Assembly (NCBI GenBank): GCA_023426265.1
Contig: JAFABA010000216.1
Span: 1 to 11,647, forward strand
Direction of reading: 5' to 3'
Origin: Bacillota bacterium
Lineage (GTDB): Bacteria; Bacillota; Clostridia; Christensenellales; CAG-138
DNA: 11,647 nt
Under the pieces are notes generated by a model that did not search any database, had not been told where the DNA came from, and saw only the letters and a list, made by a program, of their open reading frames with translations. The translations under genes were made by a program, and so were the position numbers. Positions 1-5,903 of this stretch are shown piece after piece. The first letter of the stretch is position 1, and every line of letters begins with the position of its first letter.

Positions 1-76
1 CCAGTTATTACGCAGCCCGGACCTGCGGCTCGCTTATCCCATTTCCGCGATCCCCGTCGAAACCAGTTTCGCCCCC
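1..76 (-). ncRNA. ssrA: tmRNA (ssrA), 5' part only, runs off the left edge
   Basis: Read on the minus strand from 76 downward, the sequence starts GGGGGCG and continues AAACTGGTTTCGACGGGG. This is the conserved 5' tRNA-like end of tmRNA: a seven-base acceptor strand, then the GGTTTCGACGGGG block. The next bases, AAGCGAGCCGCAGG and later CTGCGTAA, fit the start of the helix 2 and first pseudoknot region; CGCAG and CTGCG can form a five-base stem. tmRNA rescues stalled ribosomes with SmpB and adds a degradation tag to the unfinished protein. The tag reading frame, the remaining pseudoknots and the 3' CCA end lie outside the window, so the tag cannot be read. The mature 5' end at 76 is inferred from the acceptor strand; RNase P would be expected to cut there. 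smpB lies about 1.5 kb upstream on the same strand, which supports the call. Confidence 0.88.
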
Positions 77-81
77 ATGGG

Positions 82-96
82 TCCCGCAAAGCGGGA
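82..96 (-). other. Second GC hairpin in the ssrA leader
   Basis: TCCCGC, TTT, GCGGGA on the minus strand (96-82) forms a six-base stem with a three-base loop. It lies directly after the terminator T-run and five bases before the mature tmRNA 5' end. Its arms can also pair with those of the preceding hairpin, because both use CCCGC/GCGGG. It may be only a processing structure. Confidence 0.45.
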
Positions 97-122
97 AAAA
101 GAGGCGGGTATATTCCCGCCTC
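96..122 (-). terminator. Intrinsic terminator after lysA, also inside the ssrA leader
   Basis: On the minus strand GAGGCGGG (122-115), a six-base loop and CCCGCCTC (108-101) form an eight-base perfect stem followed by TTTTT (100-96). This is a textbook intrinsic terminator for transcripts coming through lysA. The predicted ssrA start is at the first bases of the stem, so the same hairpin would be the first structure made in the ssrA transcript. How ssrA transcription passes it is unclear; a very short nascent RNA may not be able to terminate there. Confidence 0.7.
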
Positions 123-126
123 CTAT

Positions 127-155
127 AGTATACGTTATTTTCAGTTTTCAGTCAA
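127..155 (-). promoter_or_regulatory. Strong SigA-type promoter for ssrA, overlapping the lysA stop codon
   Basis: On the minus strand a -35 box TTGACT (150-155) and a -10 box TATACT (127-132) are separated by exactly 17 bases. Each box has five of six consensus bases. The -35 box overlaps the last Asp codon and the stop of lysA. Transcription should start near 120-121, about 44 bases before the mature tmRNA 5' end, giving a short leader to be removed by processing. tmRNA genes usually have their own strong promoter, so this fits. Confidence 0.75.
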
Positions 156-1401
156 ATAGATGCAGGATGTCAAGCGTGGCAAAATAATCCTTGGGCGTTT
201 CCGCGCGGCGGATCAACTCCGTCGATCCATCCTCTTTCAATAATACCTCGGCGGAGCGCAGCTTGCCGTTGTAGTTGTAGCCCATGGCAAAGCCGTGCGC
301 GCCGGTATCGTGCAACACCACAAGATCGCCGATTTCGATTTTGGGCAGCGGCCTGTCCACGGCGAATTTATCGTTGTTCTCGCAAAGCGAACCGGTTATG
401 TCATATACGTGGTCATGCGGCGCGTCTTCCTTGCCCATTACGGTGATGTGGTGGTACGCGCCGTACATGGCAGGGCGCATCAGGTTCGCGGCGCAGGCAT
501 CCAGGCCGATATACTGCTTGTGCGTGTTTTTCCTGTGGATGGCCGTCGTCACAAGGTACCCATAGGGCCCCGTGATATACCGGCCAAGCTCCGTGAATAT
601 GGAAATCTCCATGCCCGCAGGGACGATCACTTCGTCATACGCGCGCTGCACCTCGCGGCCAATCCATTCGATATCCGCTTCCTCGGCATCCGGCAGGTAG
701 GGAATACCGATGCCGCCCGAAAGGTTCACAAAGGCGATCTCCGCCCCAGTCTCATTGTGCAGTTCCGCCGCCGTTTCAAACAGCGTGCGCGCAAGCGCCG
801 GGTAATAGTTGGGGTCGGTGGTGTTGCTGGCTAAAAACGCGTGCAGTCCAAAGCGCTTTGCGCCCAAAACCCTGAGTTTTTTGAAGCCCTCGGTCAGCTG
901 CTCCCGCGTAAAACCGTACTTCGAGTCGCCCGGGCTGCCCATTATGGTGTTGCCCGCGCGAAACTCCCCGCCGGGATTGTAGCGGCAGCAGATGGTCTCG
1001 GGAATTCCGCCGTGATGATTCAAAAAATCGATATGCGTGATATCATCCAGATTGATGATGGCGTCCAGCTTCCTCGCAAGCTCGAAGTCCTCGGGCGGCG
1101 TATCGTTGGAGGAAAACATGATGCTCTCGCCGGTAATGCCCAGCGCCTCGCAGAGCATCAGCTCGGTAAGAGAAGAGCAATCCATGCCGCTGCCCGCCTC
1201 ATACAGCAGTTTTAATATCATCGGGTTGGGCTCCGCCTTTACGGCGTAGTATTCGCGGAAACCTTTGTTCCAGGAGAACGCGTTTTGCAGGCGCTTCAGG
1301 TTTTTCTTCATTGCTGCTTCGTCGTAGATGTGGAACGGCGTGGGATACTTTTCTACAATAATGGCTTCAAGCTGCTCCTTGGAAAAGGGCAATGTCTTCA
1401 T
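148..1401 (-). CDS. lysA: Diaminopimelate decarboxylase-like PLP enzyme (LysA)
   Basis: Converts meso-diaminopimelate to L-lysine and CO2 in the cytoplasm, the last step of lysine synthesis; its substrate is also a wall precursor. The 417-residue product has the fold-type III decarboxylase plan: an N-terminal PLP barrel with the cofactor lysine in YYAVKAEPNP (Lys55), a glycine-rich phosphate loop SGGIGIPY (about 228-235), and a C-terminal beta domain with GSLCENND (Cys340, probably the active-site cysteine) and HDTGAHG. Length is normal. The usual barrel motif HxGSQ is replaced by HAFLASNTTD (His187), typical of a divergent LysA-like branch, so another carboxylated amine substrate is possible. 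I chose the ATG at 1401, not the in-frame start 13 codons upstream, because AGGAGGAG sits just ahead of it. The 191-bp gap to smpB shows no convincing promoter, terminator or lysine riboswitch, so read-through from smpB is likely. Confidence 0.87.
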   Translation of the reverse strand: MKTLPFSKEQLEAIIVEKYPTPFHIYDEAAMKKNLKRLQNAFSWNKGFREYYAVKAEPNPMILKLLYEAGSGMDCSSLTELMLCEALGITGESIMFSSNDTPPEDFELARKLDAIINLDDITHIDFLNHHGGIPETICCRYNPGGEFRAGNTIMGSPGDSKYGFTREQLTEGFKKLRVLGAKRFGLHAFLASNTTDPNYYPALARTLFETAAELHNETGAEIAFVNLSGGIGIPYLPDAEEADIEWIGREVQRAYDEVIVPAGMEISIFTELGRYITGPYGYLVTTAIHRKNTHKQYIGLDACAANLMRPAMYGAYHHITVMGKEDAPHDHVYDITGSLCENNDKFAVDRPLPKIEIGDLVVLHDTGAHGFAMGYNYNGKLRSAEVLLKEDGSTELIRRAETPKDYFATLDILHLFD

Positions 1402-1405
1402 GGAA

Positions 1406-1413
1406 CTCCTCCT
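1406..1413 (-). promoter_or_regulatory. Ribosome binding site that fixes the lysA start
   Basis: AGGAGGAG on the minus strand lies four bases before the ATG at 1401. The longer in-frame start at 1440 would put this site inside the coding region, so the shorter protein is preferred. Confidence 0.8.
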
Positions 1414-1592
1414 GTAAAATATGCAAATCCGTTGCCCCATTTCAGAGGCACGGTCTGATTTCCTTTCAAAACGTATCTTGATTCCGCTCGGGCGCTTTAC
1501 CGTTGCGCCTCATGAAAGCAAAACGCATAAACGCCACCGCTCAATTACCGCTTCAGCTTAAACATAACAATCGAGAAGCAGGTTAAAACAGG

Positions 1593-2060
1593 TTAATCAC
1601 GGTCGCGCATTTCTTTAAAGCTGCGTTCCATCTCGCGCTTGCTGTCCCGGTCTGCCATATCGCTGCGCTTATCGTACAGTTTTTTTCCTTTGGCCACGGC
1701 AACCTCCAGCTTCGCTCGGCCTTCCTTGAAGTAGATCTGCAAAGGAATCAGGCTCATCCCCTGCGCCTGCTGCAGGCCGTGCAATTTATCGATCTCCCGC
1801 CGGTGCAGCAGCAGCTTGCGATCCCGGAACGGGTCCTTGTTGTAAATGTTCCCCTGCTCATAGGGGCTGATATGCATGCCGTGAACAAATATCTCGCCGC
1901 TTTTTACAATGCAGTAGCTGTCCTTTAAATTGACCCTGCCGGCGCGCAGAGATTTAACCTCGGTGCCAAAAAGCACGAGGCCGCATTCATAGGTATCCTC
2001 TATAAAATATTCATGCCGCGCCTTGCGGTTCTGCGCGATGACCTTTACGCCCTTCTGCAT
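1593..2060 (-). CDS. smpB: SsrA-binding protein SmpB
   Basis: SmpB binds the tRNA-like domain of tmRNA and brings it to ribosomes stalled on broken mRNAs, where its C-terminal tail sits in the empty mRNA channel. The 155-residue product has the usual length. Recognisable blocks are the N-terminal IAQNRKARHEYFIEDTYECG, the family signature GTEVKSLRAGRVNLKDSY (about 33-50), the HGMHISPYEQGN segment, the RKLLLHRREI block, LIPLQIYFKEGRAKLEVAVAK, and the highly basic tail that starts GKKLYDKR and runs to the end. The ATG at 2060 follows AGGAGG at a five-base gap. The gene begins 24 bases after the stop of the upstream carboxypeptidase gene, so the two are probably cotranscribed. Its RNA partner, ssrA, lies downstream on the same strand beyond lysA. 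Identification is very secure. Confidence 0.97.
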   Translation of the reverse strand: MQKGVKVIAQNRKARHEYFIEDTYECGLVLFGTEVKSLRAGRVNLKDSYCIVKSGEIFVHGMHISPYEQGNIYNKDPFRDRKLLLHRREIDKLHGLQQAQGMSLIPLQIYFKEGRAKLEVAVAKGKKLYDKRSDMADRDSKREMERSFKEMRDRD

Positions 2061-2084
2061 GGACGCCTCCTGGGTAAAATAGAG

Positions 2085-3458
2085 CTATCTCCTGCCGCGG
2101 TAAGCGTAGGTGACGCGGCGGGCCTTCCTGCGGCGCGCATGTCTGCGGTTTTTGAGATAACTGAACAGGCCCGCCACAAAAAGTATAAGCAATACAACGA
2201 GAATAATAAACGGCCACGGACCGTGCGTGCTGCTGCCCGGAATCGGATCGTCCATCAGCTTGACGTCCGGCGTTTCCACCACGCCGCCGCCCATTTGAGC
2301 CACATCGCGGCTTGCGTAGGCGTCCGCCGTGAACAGCGTGCGGCCTTCGAACTTATAAGCAACGGTCGCCAGCAGGTCGCCTTCCTTAACGGGGGCTGCG
2401 ATCTCCCCTACCGTCGCAACGGAGGTGGTGATGGCGGAAACATTGTTCTTGATGCGGTCCATTTCATCCGCCAGGCAGGCAATTTGCTTGCCGGTAAGGT
2501 CCACGTTGAGCTTTAACAGGCCGCCCGTTTCATCGTCAAAGCTGCAGTTTTTGACCGAAACCTCCACCTGGGTAGGAAGGCTCAGCGTGGAAACATCCAG
2601 CGTCTGGTAACTCGAAAAGCCCCAATCGAACAGTTCCTTGGCAAATGAGAAACGGTAATCCTTGTCGGGCGCGTTAAACTGCACGGCGATAAACGTAACG
2701 CCATCCTTCTCAGCCACTGCAACAAGGCAGAATCCGGCTTGGTTGGTTTCCCCCGTCTTGCCGCCAATCGCATAAGGGTATTCCATATTTTTATCCGTGC
2801 TGTCGGCCTTGGTATGGATCAGGCGGTTGGTGTTTTCCAAGTGGTATCCGTCGCTGTCCTTGTTGGTGGGGCGCACGTCAAATTCTTCTTTTTTAATAAT
2901 GGCGCGGAAATCCTCGTTTTGCAGGGCGTAGCTGACCAGCTTCATCATGTCCGCGGCGGTGGTATAGTGATCTTCCTTGTGCGTGCCGTGCGGGTTGACA
3001 TAATGAGTATTGGTCATGTTGAGCTCGGCGGCCTTTTGGTTCATCATATCCGCAAAGCCGGAAATCGAACCGCCGATATGCACGGCGATCGCCGAGGCGG
3101 CGTCGTTGCCCGAAACGAGCATCATACCGTATATCAGATCCCGGAGGGTAAGCGTTTCGCCGGGCAAAATGCCCATAAGCGAACTGTTGTTGCCAAACGC
3201 GCTTACTTCTTCGCCCACCGTCACGCTATCGTCAAGATTGCCGTTTTCAAGCGCAAGCAATAAAGTCATGATCTTGGTGGTGCTGGCCGGATACGCGCGC
3301 TCATTCGCGTTCTTTTCCACCAGCAGCGTCCCCGATCCCGCCTCCGCAAACGCGACATACTGCGTCTTAATGTTATCCCCCGGGGTATAAGCCAACGCAG
3401 AGGATGCTCCCATCAGCAACAACAGAAACGCCGCCAGCGCACAAAGAAATCTCTTCAA
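2085..3458 (-). CDS. D-alanyl-D-alanine carboxypeptidase (peptidase S11, DacF/DacB-like), membrane anchored
   Basis: A low-molecular-weight penicillin-binding protein that removes the terminal D-Ala from peptidoglycan pentapeptides outside the membrane, limiting cross-linking. The 457-residue protein has a signal peptide (about 1-23, ending SSALA) and all three serine-enzyme motifs: STTK (Ser59, Lys62), SGN (116-118) and KTG (234-236). A PBP5-type C-terminal beta domain follows at about 275-385. The end is unusual: instead of a simple amphipathic helix there is a hydrophobic segment, WPFIILVVLLILFVAGLFSYL (about 414-435), then a very basic 22-residue tail that should lie in the cytoplasm. Translation most likely starts at TTG (3458), with AAAGGA about nine bases upstream; an ATG slightly upstream is in another frame. 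It leads the minus-strand cluster, followed after 24 bases by smpB. A promoter and a possible operator lie in the divergent intergenic region. Confidence 0.93.
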   Translation of the reverse strand: MKRFLCALAAFLLLLMGASSALAYTPGDNIKTQYVAFAEAGSGTLLVEKNANERAYPASTTKIMTLLLALENGNLDDSVTVGEEVSAFGNNSSLMGILPGETLTLRDLIYGMMLVSGNDAASAIAVHIGGSISGFADMMNQKAAELNMTNTHYVNPHGTHKEDHYTTAADMMKLVSYALQNEDFRAIIKKEEFDVRPTNKDSDGYHLENTNRLIHTKADSTDKNMEYPYAIGGKTGETNQAGFCLVAVAEKDGVTFIAVQFNAPDKDYRFSFAKELFDWGFSSYQTLDVSTLSLPTQVEVSVKNCSFDDETGGLLKLNVDLTGKQIACLADEMDRIKNNVSAITTSVATVGEIAAPVKEGDLLATVAYKFEGRTLFTADAYASRDVAQMGGGVVETPDVKLMDDPIPGSSTHGPWPFIILVVLLILFVAGLFSYLKNRRHARRRKARRVTYAYRGRR

Positions 3459-3514
3459 AGCATTTCATCCTTTTTTGCTTTCTAGGCGGAAAAGAAAGGC
3501 AAATCAATCTCAGC

Positions 3515-3531
3515 AAAGAATGGAATTCTTT
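3515..3531. repeat. Perfect 7-3-7 inverted repeat in the carboxypeptidase leader
   Basis: AAAGAAT, GGA, ATTCTTT is a perfect inverted repeat about 57 bases upstream of the carboxypeptidase TTG start and downstream of its predicted transcription start. It could be a small leader hairpin or a dimeric repressor site. It is AT-rich and short, so chance is possible. Confidence 0.35.
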
Positions 3532-3566
3532 CGTAATACTGCCCGAACCGCCCAAAATCTCATATT

Positions 3567-3601
3567 AGTATAGCAAACTTGTATCGGTATTGTATAGTCA
3601 A
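3567..3601 (-). promoter_or_regulatory. Promoter for the carboxypeptidase-smpB operon
   Basis: On the minus strand TGCTATACT (3575-3567) is an extended -10 element. A good -35-like TTGACT (3601-3596) is present but 23 bases away, too far for normal pairing, so the promoter probably relies on the extended -10 or on an activator. Predicted start is near 3560, leaving a leader of about 100 bases. Confidence 0.5.
3579..3596. promoter_or_regulatory. Phased direct repeat, possible OmpR-family operator
   Basis: On the plus strand TTGTAT (3579-3584) is repeated as TTGTAT (3590-3595) with five bases between, an 11-bp period or one helical turn. OmpR/PhoB-family regulators bind such tandem half sites, and the Bacillus WalR consensus TGTWAH-N5-TGTWAH differs at one position in each half (TGTATC and TGTATA). 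The repeat lies just upstream of the carboxypeptidase -10 element and about 160 bases upstream of the response regulator gene. Binding by the adjacent regulator is inference. Confidence 0.4.
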
Positions 3602-3666
3602 TTCTCCTTCATTCACAAACGGTTTCCAATTTACGCGGGATTTTGCCGCACAAAATAATGGAATTG

Positions 3667-3675
3667 TGGTATACT
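3667..3675 (+). promoter_or_regulatory. Extended -10 promoter for the two-component/lipoprotein operon
   Basis: TGGTATACT (3667-3675) is an extended -10 element with five of six consensus bases in the hexamer. The matching -35 position holds only a weak sequence (CGCACA), as often tolerated with a TGn motif. Predicted start is near 3682, about 76 bases before the regulator ATG. Confidence 0.55.
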
Positions 3676-3757
3676 TAAAATATTCAGGAAGACCATTCAT
3701 TCTGTCATAAGCACAGTATGACTTTAAGAAAAACCTCTGCATGGGGAGGCGCAACGT

Positions 3758-4444
3758 ATGGCGGTAAGGATATTATTGGTAGACGACGAGCCTTTGATAC
3801 TCAAAGGGCTCCGCTTTTCCCTGCAGCAGGAGGGATACGAGATCGACTCCGCTGCAGACGGGGAGGAAGCGCTTCAAAAAATTTTAGGTAACCAGTACGA
3901 CCTCATTTTGCTTGATGTCATGTTGCCCAAGCTTTCGGGCGTGGAAGTCTGCCAGCGCGTGCGGGAAACCTCGGACGTGCCCATCATCATGCTGACCGCC
4001 AAAGGCGAGGATATGGATAAAATTCTGGGGCTTGAGTACGGCGCGGACGATTATATGGTGAAGCCCTTCAATATTCTGGAAGTCAAGGCCCGCATCAAGA
4101 CCATACTGCGCCGCGCCTCCGGGCGGCGCGAGGAAAAGAAGCCGCAGCTTGCGGGGGGAGGCCTCGTTCTCGATTCCGTGTCGCGCTCGGTGGAGGCGGA
4201 CGGCAAGCCCATCAACCTGACGGTTAAGGAATTTGACCTTTTACAGCTGTTCATGTCTAACCCCGGGCGCGTGTTCAGCCGCGAAGAGCTGCTCGAAACC
4301 ATCTGGGGGAGCGACTATTTTGGAGATTTCCGCACGGTGGACGTGCATATCCGCCGCCTGCGCGAAAAAATAGAGGCGGACCCCGCAAAGCCCTTACATA
4401 TCCTCACCAAGTGGGGCATCGGCTATTACTTCGGCCATGCGTAG
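3758..4444 (+). CDS. OmpR/PhoB-family response regulator
   Basis: A cytoplasmic transcription factor switched on by phosphorylation from the downstream kinase. The 228-residue protein has a receiver domain (about 3-118) with the acidic pair Asp9-Asp10, the phospho-acceptor Asp53 in LILLDVMLP, Thr80 in MLTAK and Lys102 in MVKPF. A winged-helix DNA-binding domain follows (about 132-226), with FDLLQLFMSNPGRVFSREEL and VDVHIRRLREKIE as typical blocks. Length and residues are complete, so it should be functional. The ATG at 3758 follows GGGGAGG at an eight-base gap. It overlaps the kinase gene by eight bases. It resembles WalR/ResD/MtrA-type regulators, but sequence alone cannot say which. The tandem direct repeat in front of the divergent carboxypeptidase gene is a candidate target. 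Confidence 0.95.
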   Translation: MAVRILLVDDEPLILKGLRFSLQQEGYEIDSAADGEEALQKILGNQYDLILLDVMLPKLSGVEVCQRVRETSDVPIIMLTAKGEDMDKILGLEYGADDYMVKPFNILEVKARIKTILRRASGRREEKKPQLAGGGLVLDSVSRSVEADGKPINLTVKEFDLLQLFMSNPGRVFSREELLETIWGSDYFGDFRTVDVHIRRLREKIEADPAKPLHILTKWGIGYYFGHA

Positions 4445-5903
4445 GTTTCTCGGTTCCATACGGTTTCGCATACTGGCGATTTACCTCATGCTGATGATGC
4501 TCGCGTTCGTCGCGGTAAGCACCATCGTTTCCGTGCTGATCGAAAATTTCCTTGTTTCCCAGCGAACGCAGGAACAACAACAGCAGACCGAGCGCCTGGC
4601 GCTTGAATTAGCACCGCTTGTCTCCACCGAAGACATCCGGGGCATGTACGCGCTTACCTCCAACTGGGCGCAGGAAACCGGCGGGAGGGTTCTGTTTGTG
4701 GATACGGACGCCGTAGTGCAGATGGACACCGCCTCCCAATACAACGGCTTTAAGCTGCCCTACCGGGAAGTGCGCGACGTGTTGATGACGGACGCCGAAT
4801 CCTCCTACGGCTTCCACAAGCTCAACAAGTACAACAATCTTGATACATTTACGTTCATTACCTCCACGGACTGGGTGGTGTATTACACCGCGGCCGTTAC
4901 GGTGGACGGCGCGATCCAGGGGGTCCTTCTTTATTCCGTTTCCATACAGGACGCCATTACGCACGTCAACGACATCACCAAGCAGATCGGCCTGGTATTC
5001 GTGGCGTTTGCGGGGGCGGTCGCCATCGTGAGCCTCATGGTTTCAGGCTGGCTCACCAAGCCCATCGTCACGCTGACCAACGCCATCCGCCGCGTGGGCG
5101 CGCAGGGGTATGGGGACCGCGTACCCGTAAAAGGAAAGGACGAGCTTGCGGAGCTTGCCGATGCATTCAACATCATGAGCGAGAAGCTGGAAAGCCACGA
5201 CAGGGTAAGAAACGAGTTCGTTTCCAACGCCTCGCACGAATTAAAGACGCCGCTTTCCACCATGAAGCTGCTTGCGGAATCCATGCTATACGAAGAAAAT
5301 CCGGACCCCAGAATGTCAAGGGAATTCTTTTCGGATATCAACCATGAGGTGGACCGCCTGACGCATATCGTCAACGATCTTCTCCGCCTGGTCAACGAAG
5401 AGAATTCCGGCAAAATACTCCGCCTGACCACGGTGGATTTGGAAGCGCTGGTTTCCCAGGTTCTGCACCGGCTGATGCCGCTTGCGAAAAACAAGGGAAT
5501 CCGCCTGGAGCGCAAGCTTGTTTCCGTGAAAATCGAATGCGACGAGACCCGTATCGAGCAGGTTATCACAAACCTTGTGGACAACGCCCTCAAATATACG
5601 GACAAGGGCAGCGTTTCCGTCACGCTGAAGCCGGACGGCGCATACGCCGTGCTGATCATACACGATACCGGCATCGGAATACCTAAGGAATCTATCCCCA
5701 GGCTGTTTGAGCGGTTCTACCGGGTGGACAAGGCGAGAAGCCGCGATACGGGCGGCACCGGCCTTGGGCTTTCCATTGTGGAGCGCATCGTCTCCATGCA
5801 TGGGGGCTACATTCAAGTGGAAAGCGTGCTTGGGCGCGGCTCCACATTCACCGTAAGGCTGCCGCTGCATCCCCCGCAGCAAAAAGGAGGGGAGTTAGAG
5901 TGA
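4437..5903 (+). CDS. Membrane sensor histidine kinase (WalK/MtrB-like architecture)
   Basis: The partner kinase of the preceding regulator. The 488 residues show a first membrane helix (about 10-35), an extracytoplasmic sensor of about 148 residues (36-183, probably PAS/Cache-like), a second helix (about 184-204), a HAMP linker (about 205-257), a HisKA dimerisation domain with FVSNASHELKTPL (phospho-accepting His267), and an ATPase domain with N-box NLVDNALKYT (Asn383), G1 box DTGIGIP (Asp410), F-box FERFYRVD and G2 box GGTGLGLSI (about 439-447). All catalytic boxes are present. There is no cytoplasmic PAS domain between HAMP and HisKA, unlike Bacillus WalK. The ATG at 4437 overlaps the regulator's last codons and has no clear ribosome binding site, so translational coupling is likely. 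Its stop overlaps the next gene's start as GTGA, tying kinase and lipoprotein production together. The signal sensed is unknown. Confidence 0.95.
   Translation: MRRFLGSIRFRILAIYLMLMMLAFVAVSTIVSVLIENFLVSQRTQEQQQQTERLALELAPLVSTEDIRGMYALTSNWAQETGGRVLFVDTDAVVQMDTASQYNGFKLPYREVRDVLMTDAESSYGFHKLNKYNNLDTFTFITSTDWVVYYTAAVTVDGAIQGVLLYSVSIQDAITHVNDITKQIGLVFVAFAGAVAIVSLMVSGWLTKPIVTLTNAIRRVGAQGYGDRVPVKGKDELAELADAFNIMSEKLESHDRVRNEFVSNASHELKTPLSTMKLLAESMLYEENPDPRMSREFFSDINHEVDRLTHIVNDLLRLVNEENSGKILRLTTVDLEALVSQVLHRLMPLAKNKGIRLERKLVSVKIECDETRIEQVITNLVDNALKYTDKGSVSVTLKPDGAYAVLIIHDTGIGIPKESIPRLFERFYRVDKARSRDTGGTGLGLSIVERIVSMHGGYIQVESVLGRGSTFTVRLPLHPPQQKGGELE

Noticed and set aside
1..162. Open plus-strand frame from the left edge to a stop at 160-162
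   Set aside because: The segment is explained by the minus-strand tmRNA, its leader and the lysA end; the translation shows no family pattern.
295..834. Plus-strand open frame of 179 codons opposite lysA
   Set aside because: It lies fully inside the well-supported lysA gene, is rich in Arg/Val/His as expected for an antisense shadow, and has no family motif.
1402..1592. Possible lysine riboswitch or terminator between smpB and lysA
   Set aside because: I see none of the conserved lysine-riboswitch core. The only GC stem (GGCGC/GCGCC, 1491-1509) has five pairs and no T-run.
3373..3555. Alternative ATG frame (MKCFEE...) at the carboxypeptidase 5' end
   Set aside because: It is out of frame with the signal peptide and S11 domain; the TTG start in the correct frame explains the region.
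3560..3754. Small minus-strand open frame of 64 codons in the divergent intergenic region
   Set aside because: It crosses both predicted promoters and the direct repeat, has no ribosome binding site and no recognisable motif.
4931..5674. Minus-strand open frame of 247 codons opposite the histidine kinase
   Set aside because: Antisense to HAMP, HisKA and ATPase coding sequence; Ser/Arg-rich composition and no domain pattern.
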